Of a DNA stretch of 64,000 bases, positions 16,436 through 24,222 are shown one piece after another (the first letter of the stretch is position 1; every line of letters starts with the position of its first letter). The position numbers and the translations under genes are program-made. Below the pieces are notes generated by a model. That model was not told the DNA's origin. It worked only from the letters and a program-made list of their open reading frames with translations, and ran no database searches. The stretch spans positions 1-64,000 of the forward strand of contig DS480341.1 in assembly GCA_000154345.1 (NCBI GenBank), read 5' to 3'. This stretch comes from [Clostridium] leptum DSM 753 (GTDB lineage Bacteria > Bacillota > Clostridia > Oscillospirales > Acutalibacteraceae).

Positions 16436-17146
16436 TTACGCCAGCTCCAGGGCGACCTCCATCATCCGGGTAAAGCCGGTCTGCCGCTCCTGCGCCGGAA
16501 GGGATTCTCCCCGCAGCGGGCAGTCGGAAACCGTCAGAAGGCACAGGGCGTTTTTCCCGCACCGGGCGGCGTTCATATAGAGGGCGGCGGCTTCCATCTC
16601 CACCGCCAAGACCCCCATCCTCTTCCATTTCAGTAAGGACTCCTCATCGTCGCCGTAAAACAAATCGGATGAAAGCACATTGCCCACCCGAATCGGAACC
16701 CCCTTCCGTCCGGCGGCGGAAACAGCCTTTTCCAGCAGCGCAAAGCTGGCGGTAGGGGCAAAGGCGCCCGGCAGCCGATACTGGGCGGCGTAATTGGAAT
16801 CGGTGCACGCTCCTATGCCGGCGATCAGATCCCGGAGCTGTACCTGATCCGCGATGCCGCCGGCGGTTCCAATGCGGATGATATTCTCCACGCCGTAAAA
16901 ATGAAACAGCTCATAGGAATAGATTCCGATAGAAGGCATACCCATACCGCTGCCCATAACGGAAACCGGCTTTCCGCGGTAGATTCCTGTGTAGCCCAGC
17001 ATATTCCGCACGGTATTGAAGCATTTTGGATTCTCCAAATAGGTTTCCGCGATAAATTTGGCCCGCAGAGGATCTCCGGGCATCAAGACTGTTTGGGCGA
17101 TCTCTCCCTGCTTTGCTCCGTTGTGAGGGGTTGGCGTATTCTGCAT
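16436..17146 (-). CDS. deoD: purine-nucleoside phosphorylase, DeoD type
   Basis: 236 residues, the hexameric bacterial class. It splits purine (deoxy)nucleosides with phosphate. VLMPGDPLRAKFIAE gives the phosphate loop, and GSGMGMPSIGIYSYELF and GTAGGI the nucleoside site. VEMEAAALY is the ribose contact, and TVSDCPLRGE holds the catalytic Asp (usually SDH or SDN). AAAGGAGG precedes the ATG. It lies downstream of deoB, so both make and use (deoxy)ribose 1-phosphate. Confidence 0.95.
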   Translation of the reverse strand: MQNTPTPHNGAKQGEIAQTVLMPGDPLRAKFIAETYLENPKCFNTVRNMLGYTGIYRGKPVSVMGSGMGMPSIGIYSYELFHFYGVENIIRIGTAGGIADQVQLRDLIAGIGACTDSNYAAQYRLPGAFAPTASFALLEKAVSAAGRKGVPIRVGNVLSSDLFYGDDEESLLKWKRMGVLAVEMEAAALYMNAARCGKNALCLLTVSDCPLRGESLPAQERQTGFTRMMEVALELA

Positions 17147-17302
17147 TTTTATCCTCCTTTGAATCCTGCGGCCGCTTTGCTTTCAAAACGGCTCTCCGCA
17201 GCGTTTCTCACCGGCGCGTTTGCTTGACCGCGCGTTTCCCGCGCCGCCGGCTGTCCGCTGCTTTTTTTCATTCTCCATCCCGCTTTTTCAGCGCTTTTGT
17301 TA

Positions 17303-18475
17303 TCAGGCTTTTAGCAGATCCGCCAGCCGGCTTTTTCCCCAGGCGAGAGGCGGCAGGCGGAAATACTCTAATATCGTGGCGGAAATATCCGCGAAGGTGG
17401 GAAGGGTTCCCAGATTTTTTCCTTTTCGAACCCGGTTCCCGGCGGTCAGCCAGGGCACATATTCCCGGGAATGGTCAGTGGATGGCGTAGATGGGTCGCA
17501 GCCATGGTCTGCCGTTATCATCAAAAGGTCCTCCGGGCCCAGTCCCTCAAGGAGCCTGGGAAGCTGCCGGTCAAAATAGGAAAGCGCCTGGGCGTAGCCT
17601 TTTGCGTCGTTCCTATGCCCGTAAATCATGTCGAAGTCCACCAGGTTCACAAAGCATAAGCCATTGAAGTCTTTCCTCGTCAGTTCAACGGTCCTTTCAA
17701 TTCCCTCCGCATTGTTTTCTGTACGGTAGGCTTCCGTGACGCCCCGTCCCGCGAAAATATCCACGATCTTTCCAACCGACAGCATAGACAGCCCCGGCTG
17801 GGCCGAAATCCGATCCAAAAGGGTGTCTCCGGGCGGATCCAGGGAAAAATCATGCCGGTTGGAAGTTCTCACATAGCTTCCCGGTTCTCCCACAAAGGGA
17901 CGGGCGATGATCCTGCCCACGCCGTGCTCGCCGGTCATCAGCTTCCTGGCAAGGCGGCAGCACCGGTAAAGCTCCTCCACCGGCACCGTCTCTTCGTGAG
18001 CCGCCACTTGAAACACGCTGTCAGCGCTTGTATAAACGATCAAGCCTCCATTTTTCTGAGCCTGCTCCCCATAGTCCCGGATCACGTCGGTGCCGGAATA
18101 AGGGCGGTTACACAGCACCTTACGCCCAGTAAGCCTCTCGTATTCCCGAATGATTTCCTCCGGAAAGCCGTGGGGATAGGTAGGCATCGCTCTTTGTGAC
18201 ACAAGGCCGGCAATCTCCCAATGGCCGGTTGTGGTGTCCTTTCCCATAGAAACCTCTCTGCACCGGCCGAAGGCTCCCGTAGGAGCGGACTCCTTCGTCC
18301 CGCAGGTTACTCCGTCAATATTAAAAAGCCCCAGCTTTTTCAGATTAGGAACCTCTAAAAAGCCGCTGCGGAAGCAAGCCGCCAGGGTATTGCTGCCCTG
18401 GTCGCCGTATTCCGCTGCGTCGGGAGCCTCTCCAATACCGAAGCTGTCCAGCACAATCAAAAACACTCGTTTCAT
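17303..18475 (-). CDS. deoB: phosphopentomutase
   Basis: 390 residues. It converts (deoxy)ribose 1-phosphate to the 5-phosphate, linking nucleoside breakdown to the pentose phosphate pool. The alkaline-phosphatase-like metal ligands are present: VLDSFGIGEAPDA at the start, GKDTTTGHWE with the phospho-accepting Thr, LVDFDMIYGHRND and MITADHGCDPST near the end. AGGAG precedes the ATG. It starts 10 bp after the LacI-type gene, which probably controls it. Confidence 0.96.
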   Translation of the reverse strand: MKRVFLIVLDSFGIGEAPDAAEYGDQGSNTLAACFRSGFLEVPNLKKLGLFNIDGVTCGTKESAPTGAFGRCREVSMGKDTTTGHWEIAGLVSQRAMPTYPHGFPEEIIREYERLTGRKVLCNRPYSGTDVIRDYGEQAQKNGGLIVYTSADSVFQVAAHEETVPVEELYRCCRLARKLMTGEHGVGRIIARPFVGEPGSYVRTSNRHDFSLDPPGDTLLDRISAQPGLSMLSVGKIVDIFAGRGVTEAYRTENNAEGIERTVELTRKDFNGLCFVNLVDFDMIYGHRNDAKGYAQALSYFDRQLPRLLEGLGPEDLLMITADHGCDPSTPSTDHSREYVPWLTAGNRVRKGKNLGTLPTFADISATILEYFRLPPLAWGKSRLADLLKA

Positions 18476-18485
18476 TCAGCATCTC

Positions 18486-19469
18486 CTATTTTCGTCTGGT
18501 GGTTTCTCCCTGCCGAAAGGCTACGGGAACTGTTTTTTGAAGATTCCGGGGCCCCGCGCCCTGGATCAGTTCCTGAAGCAAGGAAAACGCCTCTCTCCCC
18601 ATCCTCCGCGCCGGCTGAACCACTGTAGTCAATTCCGGCGTCATCAGCCTTCCCAAGCGAACGCCGTCAAACCCCACCAGCATGATATCCTCCGGTACTC
18701 GGATTCCCTTACTGCTCAGGTATTTATATACGGAAAGCGCGGTCATATCGCTGGAGCAAAGAATCCCATCGGTATCGGGAAAGCGTTCCAAAATATGGGG
18801 AGCGCAGGCGAGTCCGCTTTCAAAATCATAGCCGCAGTCCAAAAAGCGGGGCTCCAGATTCCATTTTCGGCACACATCCATGTACCCCTGAAAACGCATC
18901 TGCCCGCTGCTGTAAAGCTGAGGACCCCGCAGGTGAACCAGCCTTTTGCAGCCGCAGTCCACCAAATGCTCCGCCGCGAGCTGTCCGCCTAAATAGTTGT
19001 CTGAGGAGACGGACGCCTCATATTCCCGGCCGGCTTTCCGGTCGACCACTACCACAGGCAGGCGGCACCGGCGGATTTCCTCCTCCATCTCGTCGTTGTT
19101 GGCGGTGATAACAATGCCATCCGCGTTCATTTCGCTGAGAAGCCTGATATAATCCCATTCTCTTTTCGGCTCCCGGCCGCTGTCGCACACTACCACCTGA
19201 TAGCCCTTCTCCTGGGCAGCCTCCTCCAAGGCGGTGCCGATCTCATTTAGAAATAAATTGTGTAAAGAGGGAATCACATAGCCAATCAGCGAGGAAGGCT
19301 GTTTATAAAATGCCTTGGCGCTTTCTACGGGCTGAAACCCGGTTTCCCTCATCGCCTTTAAAATTCTCTCCCGCTTTTCCGGGGCCACCCTGGCAGTGCC
19401 GTTGACCACCCGGGAAACCGTAGCCAGAGAAACCCCCGCCAGCCTCGCGATATCGCTGAGATTTGCCAA
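18486..19469 (-). CDS. LacI family transcriptional regulator
   Basis: 327 residues. An N-terminal helix-turn-helix (LSDIARLAGVSLATVSRVVNG) is followed by the hinge and a periplasmic-binding-like sensor domain (IGYVIPSLHNLF, DGIVITANND, CSSDMTALSVYKYL, LVGFDGV). The start is a TTG seven bases after AGGAGG; upstream in-frame codons would add 16 residues before the DNA-binding domain. It heads the deoB-deoD-cdd-pdp row and likely controls it in response to a nucleoside or sugar phosphate, as CytR does in enterics (inference). No operator was identified. Confidence 0.9.
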   Translation of the reverse strand: MANLSDIARLAGVSLATVSRVVNGTARVAPEKRERILKAMRETGFQPVESAKAFYKQPSSLIGYVIPSLHNLFLNEIGTALEEAAQEKGYQVVVCDSGREPKREWDYIRLLSEMNADGIVITANNDEMEEEIRRCRLPVVVVDRKAGREYEASVSSDNYLGGQLAAEHLVDCGCKRLVHLRGPQLYSSGQMRFQGYMDVCRKWNLEPRFLDCGYDFESGLACAPHILERFPDTDGILCSSDMTALSVYKYLSSKGIRVPEDIMLVGFDGVRLGRLMTPELTTVVQPARRMGREAFSLLQELIQGAGPRNLQKTVPVAFRQGETTRRK

Positions 19470-19556
19470 AGCCCCACCTCCTGTTATTATAACCGGATAA
19501 ATTGGTTCAGCTGCCATCCCGGCTTCCTTTTCCGCGTGAATTTTTTAAGCCAGCCA

Positions 19557-20651
19557 TTACTGAAGGCGTTTCCTGGCTTCCTCACAGCAAGGCCGGAATG
19601 CCGAGGGCACCGCCCTTTGCTCCAAGCCCTCCAGATCCAGCCAGAGGAATTCCTCCGGCTGCCCCGAAACCCAGACGCCATAGCAGCTAAGCTTCCATTC
19701 CACATGGGTAAAAACATGCTGGTAGCTGGGCAGTCTTTCCGTGCGCAAAAGCTTCATGCCCTTCTCAGCGCACCAGATTTCCGCTTCTTTTTCCGTCAGA
19801 GCTCCCTCCGCGTTGGGGAACTCCCACAAATTTTTCAGCACGCCGTTATTCCCACGCTTATGGAGCGCCGTCTTATTTTCGCTGAACAAAATCAGCACTG
19901 TCTTATCTTCCTTTTTTCTAGGCTTTTTCGGCGGCTTGACCGGAAATTCCGTCATGCTTCCCAGCCGGCGGCTCTCACACAAAGCGCTGAGGGGGCAGCT
20001 CCCGCATTTGGGAACGCCGTTCGGAAGGCAGACGGTAGCTCCCAAATCCATCATCGCCTGGTTGAAATCTCCGGGACGGTCCTCCGGCTGAAGGTCCTGC
20101 ACCAACGCGGTGATGCGTTTTTTTGTTTCCGGAGAGGTAACGTCGCTGCTGTCTGCGGTCAGCCGCGTCATCACCCGGAGCACGTTGCCATCCACTGCGG
20201 TGACCGGCAGCCCGAAGGCGATGGAGCCGATGGCTCCTGCGGTATATTCTCCAACGCCCGGCAGCCTTTTCAGTTCTTCAAAGTCTCCCGGCAGCTGACC
20301 GTCATACTGCTCCACGCAGGCCAGAGCGGCCTTTTGCAGATTCCGCACCCGATTGTAGTAGCCTAAGCCCTCCCACAGCTTTAACAGCTTATCCTCCGGC
20401 GCCGCCGCCAGATCCCTAATGGTGGGAAGCTCCCGCAGAAAGCGGCTGTAATACTCCTTGACCGCCTCCACCCTGGTCTGCTGAAGCATGATCTCCGAAA
20501 GCCAAACATGATAAGGCTGAGGGTCCTCGCGCCAGGGCAGAATCCTGCGGCACCGGTCGTACCAGCTGAGGAGCAGGCCCTCCATACTCTGTAAACCGAA
20601 AAGAGGACGTGCCTCGTCCTCTTTGTTCCGTTCCTTTCTCATCTTCTCCAT
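19557..20651 (-). CDS. mutY: A/G-specific adenine glycosylase
   Basis: 364 residues. It removes adenine mispaired with 8-oxoguanine. The helix-hairpin-helix LPGVGEYTAGAI and the catalytic Asp in QAMMDLGATVC are present, with the Glu in SEIMLQQTRV. The [4Fe-4S] cluster cysteines have spacing C-x6-C-x2-C-x5-C, ending in LCESRR. The C-terminal NUDIX-like MutT domain follows from about residue 235. The start codon lies directly after the stop of the corrinoid protein, so the genes are coupled. An in-frame ATG about 20 codons in, nearer the usual N terminus, is a possible alternative. Confidence 0.94.
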   Translation of the reverse strand: MEKMRKERNKEDEARPLFGLQSMEGLLLSWYDRCRRILPWREDPQPYHVWLSEIMLQQTRVEAVKEYYSRFLRELPTIRDLAAAPEDKLLKLWEGLGYYNRVRNLQKAALACVEQYDGQLPGDFEELKRLPGVGEYTAGAIGSIAFGLPVTAVDGNVLRVMTRLTADSSDVTSPETKKRITALVQDLQPEDRPGDFNQAMMDLGATVCLPNGVPKCGSCPLSALCESRRLGSMTEFPVKPPKKPRKKEDKTVLILFSENKTALHKRGNNGVLKNLWEFPNAEGALTEKEAEIWCAEKGMKLLRTERLPSYQHVFTHVEWKLSCYGVWVSGQPEEFLWLDLEGLEQRAVPSAFRPCCEEARKRLQ

Positions 20652-21293
20652 TTAAGACACCATTGCGGCCAGCCTGACTGCTTCCTCCGCCGCGCTGGCG
20701 GCGTCCGGAGTGTATTGGTCAGCGCCGATCGACTGGCAGAAATCATCGGTCACCGGCGCGCCGCCGATCATAATCTTCACCTTATCACGGAGATCAGAGG
20801 CGTTCACAAGCTCTACTACCCGTTTCATTTCTCCCATCGTGGTGGTGAGCAGAGCGGAGCAGGCGATGATCTGGGCGCCGCTGTCCCGGGCAGCCTCAAG
20901 ATATTTTTCCGCCGGCACGTTTACTCCTAAATCAATCACCTTTAGGCCCCGGCCCTCCATCATCATTTTTACCAGGTTCTTCCCGATGTCGTGCTGGTCT
21001 CCCTTTACGGTACCGATCACTACGGTGCCCTTATCCTCGACATCCCCGGTTTGCAAGGCGGGCTTGAGCACCTCCAGTCCAGCGTTCATCGCCCGGGCCG
21101 CAATCAGCACCTCCGGAACAAACACCTGGTTCAGCTTAAATTTATCCCCGATAACTCCCATACCTGCCAGAAGCCCCTGCTCTAAAATATCCTTAGGCGC
21201 TATTCCTTCCTCTAAAGCCTTGGCCACAAGCTGCTTGACCTTCGGCGCCCGGCCCTGCTGAAGCAGCGCGCTTAATTCTTCTAAAATACTCAT
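20652..21293 (-). CDS. stand-alone corrinoid (B12-binding) protein, MtaC/MetH-domain type
   Basis: 213 residues. A helical cap (residues 1-85) with the MGVIGDKFKLNQVFVPEVLIAAR pattern precedes a Rossmann-like B12 domain. GDQHDIGKNLV is the DxHxxG motif whose His is the lower cobalt ligand; CSALLTTTM and IGGAPVTDDF complete it. Such proteins shuttle methyl groups between a substrate methyltransferase and a second enzyme. No methyltransferase gene is adjacent; mutY follows directly. The ATG at 21293 has GGAGGG 8 bp upstream. A homocysteine methyltransferase lacking its own B12 domain is encoded at 50076 and could be a distant partner (inference). Confidence 0.9.
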   Translation of the reverse strand: MSILEELSALLQQGRAPKVKQLVAKALEEGIAPKDILEQGLLAGMGVIGDKFKLNQVFVPEVLIAARAMNAGLEVLKPALQTGDVEDKGTVVIGTVKGDQHDIGKNLVKMMMEGRGLKVIDLGVNVPAEKYLEAARDSGAQIIACSALLTTTMGEMKRVVELVNASDLRDKVKIMIGGAPVTDDFCQSIGADQYTPDAASAAEEAVRLAAMVS

Positions 21294-21375
21294 GCTTTGT
21301 TCCCTCCGGAATTCCATGGCTTTCCTGAAGGCTCCAAAAATCTCCTTTACCTGCCCTTGGAAAGCTCTTATTATT

Positions 21376-21404
21376 AGGATACCATATTTTATCCCCGCAA
21401 TCAA
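21376..21404 (-). promoter_or_regulatory. promoter upstream of the corrinoid protein gene
   Basis: Minus strand TTGATT (21399-21404), 17-bp spacer, TATCCT (21376-21381), about 80 bp before the start. The 328-bp gap 21294-21621 shows nothing else; no cobalamin-type leader was recognised. Confidence 0.5.
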
Positions 21405-21621
21405 TGTTTCCGGGCCCATTCCCTTTTTGAAAAAAATGTGCTATGCTTATTGCTGTCCTAATGCGGATCCCTCCCACAGGGAGGACAAAACCTGTACGCG
21501 GCACAGCCTGTTCGGCAGCAATAATTTCAAGCGTCCGCCCTTAGGGAAGCTTTACCAACACACTGGCGGCTGCAGCCGGCCGCGCCGATCTTTATCTTCT
21601 AGCTTTTGGAGGCGCTGAGTC

Positions 21622-23382
21622 ATGCATTCTCAAATATCCACCCTTCATTTGATCAAACGCTTTGTCCCTTATTTTAAAAAATATAAAGGGGTTTTATTTT
21701 TAGACCTATTCTGCGCCGCTCTGACGACTGTCTGCGAGCTGGTATTTCCCCTGATTGTGCGCTATATCACCGATATGGGCATGAATCACCTGGAAAGCCT
21801 GACGGTACAGATTATTTTGACCTTAGGCGGCTTTTACCTAGTGCTTCGCCTGATTGACACCGCCGCCAACTATTATATGGCTGACGTCGGCCACATCATG
21901 GGCGCAAAGATTGAAACGGACATGCGTAAGGATCTGTTCGCTCATCTGCAGAAGCTCTCCTATTCCTATTATGACGAAACCAAAATCGGACAGCTGATGG
22001 CCAGAATCACCAGCGACCTGTTCGATGTTACCGAGTTCGCGCACCACTGTCCAGAGGAATTTTTCATCGCCTTTTTAAAAATTTTAGTTTCCTTTCTGAT
22101 TCTGTGCAACAGCAGTGTGCTTTTGACGGTAATCATCTTCGCCATTCTCCCCTTAATGCTGCTGGCCGCCATGTATTTCAACAAGCGGATGCGCCGGGCG
22201 TTCAAAAAGTCAAGAAATCAGATCGGCGAGATCAACGCTCAGGTAGAGGACAGCCTGTTAGGGGTTCGCGTGGTAAAGTCCTTCGCCAACGAGCCTATTG
22301 AAACGGAAAAGTTCCGCAGCGGCAATGAAAAGTTTTTAAATATCAAGCGGGAAATGTATAAATATATGGCCGGCTTCCAGAGCAGCACCCGGCTGTTCGA
22401 CGGCATCATGTATATCGCCGTGGTGGTAGCGGGCTCCCTGTTTATGATTTATGGTAAAATCACTCCCGGCGACCTAGTGGCCTATCTTCTGTATGTCACC
22501 ACCCTGCTCACCTCGATCCGCCGGGTGGTAGAGTTCACCGAGCAGTTTCAGCGGGGCATGACCGGCATTGAGCGGTTTATCGAGGTAATGGACGCGCCGG
22601 TGGAAATCCGCGACGAACCGGATGCCGAGGAGCTGAAAGACGTTAAGGGGGACATACAGTTCGATCATGTCAGCTTCCGGTACTCCGGTGTAGACGAGGA
22701 TGTGCTGACCAACATTAACCTTCACGTGGCTCCGGGACAGAATATCGCCTTGGTCGGCCCTTCCGGCGGAGGAAAAACCACCCTGTGCAATTTAATTCCC
22801 AGATTCTACGAGGTCACCTCCGGCCGAATTCTCATCGATGGACAGGATATTAAAAAGATCACTTTGCAGTCCTTGCGGAACCAGATCGGCACCGTACAGC
22901 AGGAGGTCTATCTGTTTTCGGGCACTATTTACGAAAACATCGGCTACGGAAAGCCTGGCGCCACTCAAGAAGAAATCATCCGCGCCGCTAAGCTTGCCGG
23001 CGCCCACGAGTTCATCGCGGACCTGCCCGACGGCTATAACACCTATGTGGGAGAGCGGGGCGTAAAGCTTTCCGGAGGGCAAAAGCAGCGGGTCAGCATC
23101 GCCCGGGTTTTCCTGAAAAACCCGCCGGTTCTGATTTTGGACGAAGCCACCTCGGCCCTGGATAACGAGAGCGAAAAGCTGGTGCAGCGCTCCCTGGAGG
23201 AACTGGCGAAGGGCCGCACTACCTTTACCATCGCCCACCGCCTCACTACCATACGGAACGCGGATTTGATTCTGGTCTTGACTGAGGATGGCATTGTGGA
23301 AAAAGGAACCCATCAGCAGCTCATGGCCCTGGGCGGAGTTTATCACAGTCTTTACAGCATGTACGGAGCTTTCGATGGATAA
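21622..23382 (+). CDS. ABC exporter half-transporter (MsbA/LmrA type)
   Basis: 586 residues: six transmembrane helices (about residues 20-310) fused to an ATPase domain. Walker A is GPSGGGKTT, the signature LSGGQKQRVSIA and Walker B VLILDEATSALD with the catalytic Glu; the H-loop is IAHRLTT. All are canonical, so it can act as a homodimer. Family members export lipids, peptides or drugs; the substrate cannot be told. It is alone on the plus strand and ends at a strong terminator. Start ATG is 8 bp after TTTGGAGG. Confidence 0.9.
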   Translation: MHSQISTLHLIKRFVPYFKKYKGVLFLDLFCAALTTVCELVFPLIVRYITDMGMNHLESLTVQIILTLGGFYLVLRLIDTAANYYMADVGHIMGAKIETDMRKDLFAHLQKLSYSYYDETKIGQLMARITSDLFDVTEFAHHCPEEFFIAFLKILVSFLILCNSSVLLTVIIFAILPLMLLAAMYFNKRMRRAFKKSRNQIGEINAQVEDSLLGVRVVKSFANEPIETEKFRSGNEKFLNIKREMYKYMAGFQSSTRLFDGIMYIAVVVAGSLFMIYGKITPGDLVAYLLYVTTLLTSIRRVVEFTEQFQRGMTGIERFIEVMDAPVEIRDEPDAEELKDVKGDIQFDHVSFRYSGVDEDVLTNINLHVAPGQNIALVGPSGGGKTTLCNLIPRFYEVTSGRILIDGQDIKKITLQSLRNQIGTVQQEVYLFSGTIYENIGYGKPGATQEEIIRAAKLAGAHEFIADLPDGYNTYVGERGVKLSGGQKQRVSIARVFLKNPPVLILDEATSALDNESEKLVQRSLEELAKGRTTFTIAHRLTTIRNADLILVLTEDGIVEKGTHQQLMALGGVYHSLYSMYGAFDG

Positions 23383-23444
23383 ATCGAATTCAGCATGGCG
23401 TTTTAAGGGCGCTCCCTTACCCACAAAGCCGTCAGCCGCCTCGA

Positions 23445-23506
23445 ATCAAGAAACGCCCGAAAGCGGAAAGGCGGAAGCCTTTTACCGCTTTCGGGCGTTT
23501 TGATTA
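23445..23506. terminator. bidirectional terminator between ABC exporter and PAP2 genes
   Basis: AAACGCCCGAAAGCGG pairs with CCGCTTTCGGGCGTTT; an inner AAAGGC/GCCTTT helix and flanking AATCAA/TTGATT extend it. It serves two convergent genes. Confidence 0.85.
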
Positions 23507-24067
23507 GATCCTGCGTACCGAAAACCACGAGCCTAAAAATGCCAAAAACTCATAGAACACAAACACAGCGAAAAAGCCCAGCGCTATTCCGAGAAGGAAA
23601 CCGCTGGCCACGTCGGAGGGATAATGCACAAACAAATACAGCCTGGAAAAGCCGATCAACGCCGCTAGGACCAAGGCCGCGATGCCCAAGGGCACATTAG
23701 CAAAGCAGATCACTGTTGCCGCCGCGAAAGATGACAGCGTATGGCAGGAGGGCGCAGAATAGTCATGAGGCCTGCTGATCAGCAGCTCCACATCCGTATT
23801 GTTGTTACAGGGCCGGATCCGGCCGATCAGCGGCTTCAAGGCGATATTTCCCACCGCTAAGCACAGCACCAAGGCCACCATCAGCATAAAGCCATAGGGC
23901 CGTTCTGTTTTTCTGGCCAGAAAGACAGCGGTAACCACCAGCCAAATCAGGCCGCCGTTTCCCAGCAAAGTAATCTTAGGCATCACCTTATCTAAAAACG
24001 GGCAGCGGATACGCTTTTGAATATACTCCAAAATGCGGTTGTCCAACCGCCGAATCTTCTCCATCAT
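23504..24067 (-). CDS. PAP2 family membrane phosphatase
   Basis: 187 residues with five to six hydrophobic helices. The three acid-phosphatase motifs are KPLIGRIRP, PSCHTLSSFA (usual PSGH, here with Cys) and SRLYLFVHYPSDV. Relatives dephosphorylate undecaprenyl pyrophosphate or phosphatidic/phosphatidylglycerol phosphates on the outer face of the membrane. The ATG at 24067 follows GGAGAAGG; a longer in-frame reading adds 24 residues without membrane character. It is likely an undecaprenyl-diphosphatase or lipid phosphatase, but the substrate is undetermined. Confidence 0.87.
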   Translation of the reverse strand: MMEKIRRLDNRILEYIQKRIRCPFLDKVMPKITLLGNGGLIWLVVTAVFLARKTERPYGFMLMVALVLCLAVGNIALKPLIGRIRPCNNNTDVELLISRPHDYSAPSCHTLSSFAAATVICFANVPLGIAALVLAALIGFSRLYLFVHYPSDVASGFLLGIALGFFAVFVFYEFLAFLGSWFSVRRI

Positions 24068-24182
24068 ACGTGTTCCTTCTCCAATTCCATAACAAATCCT
24101 TTGCCTTTTATTATACTCCGCAAACGATATGGCCGTCAATCAGAAACACATAATAGGCAGTATGCCGAAACAATCCTCTAAA

Positions 24183-24222
24183 ATGGACCGGCCGCCACGC
24201 GCGGCCGGTCCAACCTTTTTTA
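24183..24222. terminator. terminator hairpin after the dockerin-protein gene
   Basis: GGACCGGCCGC pairs with GCGGCCGGTCC around CACGC, with ATTTTA on the minus-strand side and CCTTTTTT on the plus-strand side. Confidence 0.75.

Noticed and set aside
21294..21621. Cobalamin riboswitch before the corrinoid protein gene
   Set aside because: The B12 box GCCACTG and the expected stems are not present on either strand.
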